Assembly (NCBI RefSeq): GCF_008831285.2
Contig: NC_045139.1
Location: 21,558,412 to 21,622,411 of the forward strand
DNA: 64,000 nucleotides
DNA from: Nymphaea colorata
Lineage: Eukaryota > Streptophyta > Magnoliopsida > Nymphaeales > Nymphaeaceae
Direction of reading: 5' to 3'
The position numbers and the translations under genes are program-made. How positions within the stretch are numbered: position 1 is the first letter of the stretch; each line of letters begins with the position of its first letter. Shown here piece by piece: positions 48,000 to 58,654 of this stretch. The notes beneath the pieces are model-generated. The model made no database searches. It was given only the letters and a program-made list of their open reading frames with translations, and was not told the DNA's origin.

Positions 48000-49800
48000 A
48001 GCAGCTGTACAATAATTTCAAATTAGGATTACTTGAAAATGCATATATTTAATGAAGTTAATTGTTAAAGTGGATCTAGACTTAAGCCTAGTTTCGTTTA
48101 GATAGTTAAATCACACGTGTTTCAATGTAATCTCTTGTTATCTATTTGTGAGTTATAAATTTAAAAAAAAAAAGTTAATTTCAAGAATACAAAGTATGGA
48201 CCTCATTAGGTTTTAGTTGTATCCGATCAATTTGGATCTAATTCGTCTCTCATATATCAGTTTAACTAGTTGCTGTCATGCATACATGTGGATCTCAAAT
48301 TGATTTGTTAGAAACATATATCTTTGTGCATGATCGTAGAAAAATAAATACGGATCTGACTTGTTTAAAATTTTGCATGCACATATATATGACTGTGACT
48401 TTGTTAGCTTATGTATATGAATTGTATGATAGCCCATGTCAATTGTTGTGTTTGCTTTGATTGAGTGTAAGCTTTTGCATGATTGATAGTGGCAAGGTGG
48501 CATCTAGACTCTTGTGCTAATGATTGAAATACATGTGCTTGTGAACATATGATTAAGAATTTTGTTCTGGTGGCCATAAACTCATATCGTGCCATTTATC
48601 TAAGTCCAGACATGATATATATGATGTTAATCAAGTAATTAAGTATATGCAGCAAATGAATAGTATGAGCAAAATAATATATGCATCGAACATATGCTTA
48701 AATGTCTGAACTAAACAATGAATGTTCATAATGATTTAATGCATATCTGGCCTGACCTTAAATGATCTGAATTACTCAAAGGAGCAAGGTGGCATGATCT
48801 CTCATGGCATGAGGAAGGATGTGAGGGTTGCGCTTCCCACCTAGGTGAGGCTGAGTAGTGCCAATACTTGTCACGTAGGTTTTTGGTTATTTGCTATTGT
48901 TGTTTCTGCTATGTATTTATTTGGGCATACCTATTTAAGGATGACCCGTTCCCCCTCCATGAGATTTGGGGAACAGCCCTCCAACTTGCAATTTTAAGGA
49001 TCAGTTTAATGGAAGAAGATAACAGCTAATTAGTAAGTCTAATACTAACACCTGAGTTGTTTATGTTGATGATGTTTTTGTTCTACTTATGGCCATTGTA
49101 CAAAAAAAATTGTTGTGTGAATAAAACCAAAATTGGTTGGATCACCACCTGCATAGTGGCTGCAGTTATGGACAAGAGAAACTTAATCATGGTTGCAAGT
49201 ATGTCAACAGATAATTAATATTGCATGCATCTTCTATACATAAATTCATGATGATGTCACTGTAAATACTTGTTACTATTAAATGCTTTATTGTTTGTAT
49301 GCATAACTGATACTAAATGCATGCATTAGATCTTTCAATTTTATGTGAAAATGAGGTAAACTACACGTTGGATTGGTACGCATGATTGATTATTACATTA
49401 AATTGTTGTACCACTTTATTTTTATTATAAAATTATGTTGTTGACTATCTTGATTCCATGAATTGGAATTAGTTGAATAGTTGATTGCCATTTGTGTACT
49501 ACATTGAATGAGGATAGACAACATACTGAGAATTTTCCCATTTATTATTATTTTTCAGGTGATTGTGAATTGAATAGATGGTGATGAAGTTGTTGTATTG
49601 TGCGATGAACTAATGCTGCCCAACCGGTCCATGTCATCATTTGAATTGTGTAATTTAGAAATTTTATCTGACTTGTATTCTCTACTTTTAATGAAACATT
49701 GTTGATTGTTTAAGTTAACCTATTATTTGATATTGGTAGTTTACAGTAACAATGCCTAATGATTTTAGAAATTAGATGTTTGAAAAGTTTTTTTTTGGGT
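48000..49800 (+). repeat. Duplicated noncoding block, copy 2
   Basis: The second copy of the block at 42800-44230, in the same orientation and with the same word order (shared words at 48786, 48961, 49219, 49622 and 49731). It is followed by a pyrimidine-rich tract (49870-50200), as copy 1 is followed, after a gap, by the tract at 45250-45990. No ORF is supported. Confidence 0.75.
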
Positions 49801-50586
49801 GTTTTGATTTTAATTTAAAATGATTTAGATTTTCAAGCAAAATTGTCGTTAAAATTTAGGATCGGTACAATATGACTTCTCCCTCCTCAGCTACAATCAT
49901 CTATGCTCTTTGCCCTCTTTCTCTATGCCTTGCTTTACCATTGGCTTCGATCTTCTCATCCCCCTCAACTACAATCACCTGACATCTATTCTCTCCTTTG
50001 CTCCTAGCTATATCCTCTGCTTCAATCTCCTAATAGATCTGCCCACTTTGCTTAAAACTACACCATTGACTTCAACCTTCTCATCTTTCTTAACCTCAAT
50101 TTCCTAACCCATCTACCCTCATCTCATTTTCTCACAGCTTTATCCTTATTTTCAATCTTCTCTTCTTCTTTTTTCTGCCAACCTATCCCTTTCTTGTACC
50201 AATTTTGGTTCTACCTATTTTCTTAGGCAACTCACTCCCAATCAGTCATATTAAATGGATGATTAGTATCCTATTCATATGGAAACAGGTCGAATCTGCG
50301 TAAAATAAAAATTTAAAAATAATTACTAATCACACATTTATGTGAATCACATGAAACAATCAATAAATCACAAAACAAACTAATCGACCTTATGATTTTA
50401 CATTAGAATAAATAAAATTGCTTAGTTGCATATGTAAGTACCATGTTGATGATCAAATCTTGCACTGGCTCCCACTCTATAAACTAAATTGTGCCATAAC
50501 TAAGTCAGCCCTCTATCTATCCTCATTTGCCTCAAAATAGCACATTCAATTTAATGCTAATTTTTACCTTAACAACACAACCATCA

Positions 50587-50984
50587 TGTTCTCCTATGTT
50601 TGTGTCTGTGTAGTTATTTTTCTTTTTTATTTACAGTATTTTTGGTGTATACTTGTATTTATTTGCAATGGAGCACTCTCTCACTGGCCCCACGTGCATG
50701 TATTTTGTGTTTTGGGTGGTCGACATTTGAATCCTATGGAAATGGCTTCAGTCATCCTATATAAGTAAAGTTTAGTTTTCTTTAAGATTTCTTTGCTTAT
50801 ATTTTCCTTGTGATGAATACAATCCATGTGTATTGCAAGTTCCTCATTCTATTTCGTTGTGTTCTTGGCTTTTCGTACACACTCTTTCTTTTTGTGTTAC
50901 ATGTGTACTCTTTTGCCTCTTAATGACTTATGGTGGATAGGCAACCATCATGCCTCATTGTCAGAAGAAAGTAAGCCCATGAAA
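50587..50984 (+). repeat. 5' LTR of the gypsy element (398 bp)
   Basis: It starts TGTTCTCC and ends ATGAAA. It aligns with 55533-55931 through shared words such as TTTGGTGTATnCTTGT, TTGAATCCTATG, CTTGTGATGAAT and GATAGGCAACC. The terminal CA has decayed to AA. Confidence 0.9.
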
Positions 50985-50985
50985 A

Positions 50986-51003
50986 CTCGTATCAGAGGCA
51001 GAG
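50986..51003 (+). other. Primer-binding site remnant, gypsy element
   Basis: CTCGTATCAGAGGCAGAG resembles the tRNA-iMet site TGGTATCAGAGCC with changes, and it sits just after the LTR end. Confidence 0.65.
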
Positions 51004-51078
51004 CAAGCATTTGACACAATGGGATGTGAAGAGTTAAGTCGACATCAAGTGAACTGATGACTGGTTGTCTCTGGTAGC

Positions 51079-52150
51079 ATGGCTGGAGACAAGACAGGTT
51101 CTTCAACTAAGGGAGTACAAACTTTTCAGTAGAAAAAGCAAGGGATAAGTGGAACCAATTGATCGGTAGAAGCTCGACTGGCTGCTGTCGAGACAGCTGT
51201 TGCATCATTGAATCATTCAATAACTGAAGCTGCCCAGAGCTTAGAGAACTACAACATAGGGACTAATCAGAATTTAGACCAAGAGAAATCTCAGTTGAGA
51301 GAAGTTTTGGCCCATTTGGCAGCTATAGAGTATGAGATGTAGGTTCTCAAGATGCGGAACAGATCTATGGAGAATCGTCTTACCATGATGGGGGGAGCCA
51401 GAGGTTATTGGTGTCATGCCTCATATGGAAGTCCCTAAGTTGAAGAGATACAATGGTACTCGAGATACAAAGTTTGAAAACTTCTTGTATCATATGTAGA
51501 AGTACCTCAAGGTAAACTTGATTTATGATGACAAGATGAGAATCAAACACGAAAAGCAAAGGTGAGAGAGTGACGTCAAGAAGAGGCATTGCACCATTGA
51601 TACTTGGGATGAATTCGAGCACGAAATGTGTGGGCCTTTCTTGATATGACAACTACTTATGGAACTTAAGCAAATAGGTTTGATCCATGATTATGTTAAG
51701 GCTTTCACAACAAAGATGTTGGAGATCTCAAAAATGCCTAATGAAGTTCAATTATTCTACTTAATGGATAGACTACAACCTTGGATAGAGCATGAACTTC
51801 GGTGGCAAGACCCCAAAAACTTGGAGTAGTGCCCTTCCAGTTATCGAAGATTAGGTTGACACATCAAGATGACCCAAGTTAGAGTATAAGCCCTACAATT
51901 CAAAGAAAAGCAAGAACAACAACTACAACAATTGTGGCAACAATAAGAAAATTAGACAACAAGACAAGAGGAACACCAATATGACTATGCAAAACAGTGG
52001 TGGCGGGAGTAGGCGAGATGACAACAGCTACAATCCTTCTTAGCCACCTCCATGATTGAAGTGTTGGGACTATAGTGGCAATCACTTTGTGTCAAAGTGT
52101 CAAATGTTGGGAGCAACTAGGCAAGTTTCTCAAAACAATATGCTTACCTT
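51079..52150 (+). pseudogene. Gypsy gag, broken
   Basis: From a methionine at 51079 (MAGDKTGSSTKGVQ), fragments run through EARLAAVETAVASLNHSI, VPKLKRYNGTRD (near 51440) and WDEFEHEM (near 51610). They continue with MLEISKMPNEVQLFYLMDRL (near 51720) and a zinc-knuckle remnant CWDYSGNHFVSKC (near 52065). This is the order of a Ty3/gypsy retrotransposon gag. Several in-frame stops are present. Confidence 0.85.
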
Positions 52151-52279
52151 GTGCATGCTTAGGAAGATGAAGGCCTACATATGGGAGCATTCCAGCTTCT
52201 CAATGCTTTGAACTTGACGAAAAAGATGACACTGGTGACAACTACTGAACTTATGTACTTAAGCATTCTTATAACAAAA

Positions 52280-54800
52280 AGTCAATGATGGCAATGGTAG
52301 ACATAGGTGCAACACATAATTTAATCACAAAAGAAGAGGCGAGAAGATTGGGCCTCAACCTTGAGAATGAAGAGTTATGCATGAAGGCAGTAAACTCAAA
52401 GGCAAAGCCCTTCTACAGAGTAGCCTGAGGTGTGGTTGTGAAGATTGAGAGTCAATTGGAAAAACCCAACTTTTTTGGTGGCATCGATGGATGATTTCAC
52501 GATGATTCTAGGCATGATGGTCATTATTTTGGTAAAGATAATCCCAATGCTATGAGCTATTGGCATCCTAGACAAAAAGGTCTCCCTACATGGTTCTAGT
52601 ATTGGCAGTAAAGAAAAATAAGGACAAGACTGTGATGTTGTCTGCTATGCAGTTGAAGAAGGGCATAAAACATAAAGATGAAGCATACATGGTGGTAATA
52701 AAAGAATGTTTGATGATTTTTTTGGTTGGTCGTAGAGGCTCTTACACTTGTCTTGAAGGATTTCACAAAAATGATGCATGTAAAACTCCCAAAATAATTG
52801 CTACCATGATGATAAGTGGACCATGTGAATTGATCTCCAATCCAAAACCATCAGCCATGGCACCTTACCGAACAGGCCCTATAGAATTGGAAAAACTTCA
52901 ACGTCATCAGGTGGATTAAATGCTTGTTGGAAGGATCATTAGGCCCTCTAAGGCTCCCTATGATGCACATGTGTTGTTTCAGTTAAAACATCATGTGTGG
53001 AATAACGAGCACTGAACAAAGTGATAGTAAAGACTAAGTATCCTTTACCATTGATAACGTACCTCTTTGATCAGTTGGGCGAAGCATGAGCATTCTCTAA
53101 GTTGGACCTTCGTTCAAGTCATTGGCAAGTCCAGATTGTATAAGGGGATGAACTGAAAACCACTTGCGTCACTTGTTACAGATCCTATGAGTTTTTGGTT
53201 ATGTCATTCGGGTTGACAAATACACCTCCTCAACATTGATGAACGAGATTTTTTACCCTTATCCAAACAAGTTGGTAGTAGTTTATCTTGACGACATTAT
53301 GGTATTTAGCAACAACTTGAAAGAACATGTGGGACATCTGTAGATGGTGTTCCAAGAGGGAAAAGTGCCTCTTCAACTAGGGAAAAATCAGCTTCCTTGA
53401 CTATGTTGTCAAGCATGATCAACTATAGAATATTACATAAAAGGTGAAGGCCGTCCAAGAGTGGAACTTGCCAACTAAAAGTCCAAAAGTTGCATTTCTT
53501 CCTTGGGTTGGTGAGCTATTATTGGCGGTTCATCAAGGGGTAGTCACTCATTATTGTGCCCCTCACTAATTTGCTGAAAAAGAACCAAACACGGGCATGG
53601 ATGGAGCTAGTTTAAGATGTTTTTGATAGGTTGAAGACGGCCTTTCTACAGGAGCTCATGCTAAATATGTCCTTACACTTGAAGTTAACTCCACACAAAT
53701 GCCTTTGATTTTGCTATTGGTTGGGCATTCATGTAGGAGGGACTCTCCATTGTCTATGAGAACTAGAAGCTAAAGGGATGCAGAGTAGCCCTACTCTATG
53801 CTTGAAGGGAAAATGATAGCCATTGTGCATTGCCTTCATATATAGAAGTATTATATACTGAGAACTCAAGTCATTGTAAAGGTGGACAATGTGACCACAA
53901 GTTATTTCAAAAACTAGAAGAAACTGACTTTGAAACAAGCTCGGTGACAAGAATTTTTGGCAAAGTTTGACTTTGCACTTGACTATAAGGTAGGAAAACC
54001 CAATGTGGTGGCCGATGCACTAAGTTGGAAAGCAGAATTCATGGTAGTTAAGGCAGAAGCCTTCAAAGCAAAAACTAGAGGGTGTTCTCGTCGGGCGCAT
54101 TCACAAAGCATGTTGTAGAATTCCATGGCCAAGCATTGAGTAACCTTGGCCGAGGCAGGGAAGATTCAGAGACTCTAGTTGTGGGATGGACTTCTCCTCA
54201 CTAAGGGCCGACACATGTTCATGCAAAGGGGGGATAATCTTGGACAGGAGTTGTTAAAGGAGTTCCATGACACATTGTAGGTTGGCCATCCTAGCTAGGA
54301 GCAAGCCTTAGCACTAATTGAACATGACTATTTTCTGTCAAAGATGTGAGACGCTGATGAAGATTATATGAAAACATGCCTCATTTGCTTGCACGACAAA
54401 GAGACAAATAAGAAGACTGCTCGCTTCTTGGAACCTCTTCATGTTCCTGAGCATCCATGGAAAACCTGTTCATGGACTATTTTTGTGAATCTCTCCAAAG
54501 TAGACAACTTCAACTTTGTCTTTGTGGTTATGGATCAATTTTCCAAATATGCTACTTTTATCTGAGCCTTAAAGGAGTGTCCTATGGAAAAGATGGAGAA
54601 GTAGTTCGTAAAGAATATAGTGAAGTATTGAGGCATGCCAAAACATATTGTAAGTGACCATGACGCCCGCTTCACAAGTAAGTTTTAATGTGAAATGTTT
54701 CGGTTGTGGGTTCTAACTGGCTATTTTAAACAATCTTTCATCCATAGATGTCACTTAGATTGAACACATCAATGTTTTGTTGGAGCAATATTTACAGTGT
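52280..54800 (+). pseudogene. Gypsy pol (protease, reverse transcriptase, RNase H, integrase), broken
   Basis: Protease: VDIGATHNLITKEEARRLGL (near 52300), where the active-site DSG/DTG reads DIG. Reverse transcriptase: IIRPSKAPYDA (near 52935), KYPLPLITYLFDQLGEA (near 53040), FSKLDLRSSHWQVQI (near 53095) and catalytic YLDD at 53284-53295. RNase H: KVDNVTTSYF and KFDFALDYKVGKPNVVADAL (near 53880-54020). Integrase: CLICLHDKETNK (near 54375), PWKTCSWTIFVNL (near 54455), FVVMDQFSKYATFI (near 54525), MPKHIVSDHDARFTSKF (near 54635) and HNPFEIATGQQ (near 54890). Stops and frameshifts occur throughout. Confidence 0.88.
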
Positions 54801-55532
54801 TTTGTTAGCATGAACCAAAAAAATTGAGTGAAATTGCTAGACATAGTCTAATTCTGCTACAACTTGCAAAAAAAAGGGAGCCTTCGAGGCACAATCCATT
54901 TGAAATAGCCACTGGGCAGCAACAGAGAATGGATGTCCAACCTTCACCTACCAATTTGTCAGGGACTAATAGGAGCAAACAAAGTGATCAGAAGTGTTCT
55001 TACACAAAGCTGTTAAGAAGATGAAAAAGTGGGCCAACAAGAAATGATGACCTATGGAGTTCAAAGTAAGAGATTAGGCCCTTGTGAAGTTGCAGATTGC
55101 ATGTGAATCTTTCATGGGAGACACTGTGTGCTGGTTCATAAGTGTGAGAGACTATTCACTGTAGTCAAAGGAACGGAAAGCTAGCATACAAGCTCAATCA
55201 TATGCTAGTAAGATACACTCAGTGTTCTGTGTCTGCAACCTAAAGCCCTTTTATGCCGATGGTAGAGATCTGGAGATGAGCACATTGTAATATGAGTCAA
55301 TCTTACACAGTGCATCATCAACTAAGCGAGCATAGACTGATAAATAGAGCAGATTCTTTGGCATAAAATCAACTATCTAGATAGTTAAAAAAGTATATTG
55401 TGAAGTGGATATATAAGGAGCAATCAACGTGGGAGTATGTCTTTCGGATGAAGCAACAATACCCAAAGTAAGTCTCAACCTATCATGCAGCAGTTGACAC
55501 TGAGGGTGACACATGATTTAAAGGGAAGAGCA

Positions 55533-55931
55533 TGTTCCCTTGTATTTGTATCTATATAGTCTTCTTTTCTTTTTGTGTATAGTGTCTTTGGTGTATGCTT
55601 GTGTTACTTGTAATTGGGCACCCTCCCACTAGCCTCAGTGTAGGTTGGAGGATCTATGCTTTCGGTGGTTGATAATTGAATCCTATGTAAGCGGTCTCTA
55701 CCATCATATGTAAGTAAAATTGAGTTTTCTTCAAGATATCATTGCTTACATTTTTCTTGTGATGAATGCAATTTATGTTCATTGCAAGTTCCTCCCTCTA
55801 TTCCTTTGTGTCCTTGACTTCTATATGCACTCTTTGTTTTCAATTTATCTATGCATTCTTTTGCTTATTAAGGCTTATGGCAGATAGGCAACCGATAGGC
55901 TTCACAATCCAAAGAAAGTAGGTCTGTGACA
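55533..55931 (+). repeat. 3' LTR of the gypsy element (399 bp)
   Basis: It starts TGTTCCCTTG and ends CTGTGACA, keeping the canonical TG...CA. The purine tract AAAGGGAAGAGCA (55520-55532) directly precedes it. Confidence 0.9.
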
Positions 55932-55935
55932 ATCA

Positions 55936-57780
55936 TTTAGCTACATTAAATGTTGGCTAGCTATTTCCACTATTACTTGTTTTAACAATCTAAATCACAT
56001 CATACTACAATGCATTAAGCACAAACAAGTTTAGGCTAATGCCAATGTTGCTGGAAAGTTTGCATGAAGCTTTTCTTGAGGACTAAGCTAGCATCATGTT
56101 GCGGCATCTAGTTCACCCTTTACTTCAAACATAAAAAACTGAATTGCACACTCAAATAAACATGAAATCATATAAGCAATTGAAAAATAAAAGGAATAAT
56201 AAAATATAAACCTAAATTGCAGACTATCTTGACCCTCTACGGAGGACTAATTGCCGAATACTAAATCAACCATTTTTGTCATCACCCGTTTGTAGCATCT
56301 AGATAACATGATTGTGTTGGCAAAAACGTGCATGAATTCCAGGTAGTCAGAATAATATACTACCCCGTACAGTAGTTTTAATTCATCCCTCTAGCTACTT
56401 CAAAGTAAATAGGCCATCTTTTTGCAAACAAGTGAACAACTGATTTGTCCTGTGCTTACATCAACACTCATACAATCAATTAAAAACTAATTTGCACATT
56501 CTCGCAATCTAAGTCACACAATTTTACTACATTGGGTGAGTAATTAGTTGAAAAAGAAAAATGCAAAGATTACCCAAAAGTTTTCAACCATTCTTCAAGG
56601 ACTTGGGTGGTCCATAGTAGGAGTCTTCTTTTGCTTCAATAGCAGTGGTAACAATCAAACGGTCAAAAGAAGAACTCGCCTTTGCTCTGGTGTACACTGG
56701 GTGCACTTCCAGGAAAGAGGATTCTAGTGGCTTTTCTCTGTATTGTGAAGGTGCTTTTCTAAATGCTTCTCCAAACTTAAAGAGACACAACAAAGGGTCT
56801 TTTGCTTTCTCACCAAGGGAGGGCATTAACACCATTCAGGGCCGACATAGATGCATGCATTTATGTCTTTCAACAACCCCACTGAATTTGTCAATCATGG
56901 ACGTAAGTTAAGTTGCTCGACCCCATCACAGGTTTTTTCCACATGGTGTCAGTTGAGAAGTGTGGTGCATATAACCAGCTCCATGGAGATCGTGTTCTCT
57001 TCCATTGACTACACTATCGTGGAAATGGTCAAGGGAAGACCATACTTGAAGGACGTTGAACGATTAAAGGGAGGAGTGCTTGAAGTAAGGAGACAACGTA
57101 ATAAACCCCCCTTCAAATGAGGGTGATGATGTCATTGATCACATAAAATGGTAAGAAGGCTTAATTGGCAAGAAGAGGGGACTTCGCAGCCATAGAAGGG
57201 ATTCAAAAACTAGATTATATTTCTGGAGATGGAAGATATGACCTGCCCCACTTCTTCCAAGTTCTTCGTCTTTCTTTTCTTCATATACCAATTCTTGAAC
57301 CCTGGACGTTATGTTACATTGTTCTACTACCATTTGGTTAGGGGACAACTGGTCCCTCCTCCCAAGTGCCCAAAACCATAAGCTGCACCATCTCTTGAGA
57401 CTACTTAGATTGAGTTACGTGCACGGAGATCTTTACACAACAATGTGCACCAAGGTGGGGTGGGGACAATTTTGATTTTTTTTTATAAAGGAAGTTTACA
57501 TTTTATTTTTTTATGCTTTTAAAATCCTTTTTTACCATTTGAAAAAGTTTCTTTCTATTATTTTTAATATGGATATTTAGGACATTATGACCCCCTTTGC
57601 AAGCAAGTAACCAGCTTTGGAGGCTATTAGCAATCCAAAGTCCGATTATGGCAATCATGGAACAACTGGTAATGCGGCCCTGAAACCACCGCCATGACAC
57701 GAACACGTCGAATACGAACCGGGCAGTTAGTCCGTACTCGGACCCGAACAGGACATAGAATAGGATGCAGCCAATAAGAA
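55936..57780. other. Intergenic stretch with an unrecognised short ORF cluster
   Basis: The segment 55936-56560 is AT-rich and featureless. The segment 56584-57350 is less AT-rich with short ORFs on both strands. The most protein-like is a minus-strand ORF (56835-56584) containing KAPSQYREKPLESSFLEVHP and ending GPPKSLKNG. I do not recognise it; it could be a fragment of a gene or transposon. The right end should hold the promoter of the FLX-like gene. Confidence 0.35.
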
Positions 57781-57789
57781 TCTGCCCTT

Positions 57790-58654
57790 TCTCCGGTCTC
57801 TATACCGCAGGACTCCCCGACGGAGAGAGATCGAGAGGGAGTGAATTGGGCGTTCCTCCTCCTATACTACAGATTTCTAGGGTTCTTTTTGCTGCTTGAC
57901 GGTAGTACGCTCCTCTTCTTCGTCTCGCAGTTTTCTTATTTCCGTCGTCTCCATCTATCCGTCCTTTCGTCATACGGACAATTTCCTTTGGTTCGCTTTG
58001 TTTGTCAGCTTTTCATTTCTCTCTTGCTTGTCCTCTAATGTTAGTTTGTCATGGATTTTCTGCATTTCTTTTGGTCATTTGTCCCTAGAGTTCGTGGATT
58101 CAACCTGCAACCCTAATTCTCTCAAAAAGTTGCAATCTGCTAGGGTAGAGAGTTAGCTTATTGCTGTCCTGGAAAACCTTTAGGATCGTTCATGGGCAGC
58201 CTGTTGTTTTGTTTTTGTTCCTATTTAGGAAATTCTGCGCATTCAACTGCTGCTACTGATTGCCGTTAGCCTGTCAATAATTCAGCGCTTGGCAGACGGC
58301 TATGAAGCCCTACGTCGTTTGTCTGCCCTTGGTAAAATACGTAGTCGATGCGTGGGCAGTGAGAAATTGATGGGCCGAATATTGGCTAATTTTTATTTGG
58401 ATGGATGCTAATAATCTTTCCATCTTAAATCCAGCCTTTGGATTTATAGCTTGCCTTTATTTATTCGCAACAGGTTCACAAGCCTCCATAGTTAGTCGAG
58501 TTCATAAGTATTTATGTCTTTCAGATCCACAACAGAACAAGCTAGCTAAGGTTCTGCTATTACCACAGTTTGGATTTCTATAGCTTCTTCTCACTTTTTG
58601 TGCTTTTTTTTATTGTTTTCAGGATATTCGTCCCTCAGGGAAAGATAAAAGAGG
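57790..58654 (+). promoter_or_regulatory. Probable 5' leader with intron for the FLX-like gene
   Basis: GA-rich then TCTAGGGTT-type sequence (57820-57900) looks like a plant leader. A polypyrimidine tract ending in TTTTCAG at 58622 is a good acceptor 33 bases before the start codon. This suggests a leader intron of about 0.7 kb, whose donor may be near 57900 (GACG-GTAGTA). This is inferred from the splice signals only. Confidence 0.5.

Larger units (their letters stand above)
50587..55931 (+). mobile_element. Complete-structure Ty3/gypsy retrotransposon, coding-dead (5.35 kb)
   Basis: Two homologous LTRs (50587-50984 and 55533-55931) enclose gag, protease, reverse transcriptase, RNase H and integrase fragments in gypsy order on the plus strand. 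A tRNA-Met-like primer site follows the 5' LTR and a purine tract AAAGGGAAGAGCA precedes the 3' LTR. ATCA borders both sides (50583-50586 and 55932-55935), consistent with a 4-5-bp target duplication. Stops occur in every domain. No chromodomain was recognised. Confidence 0.9.
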
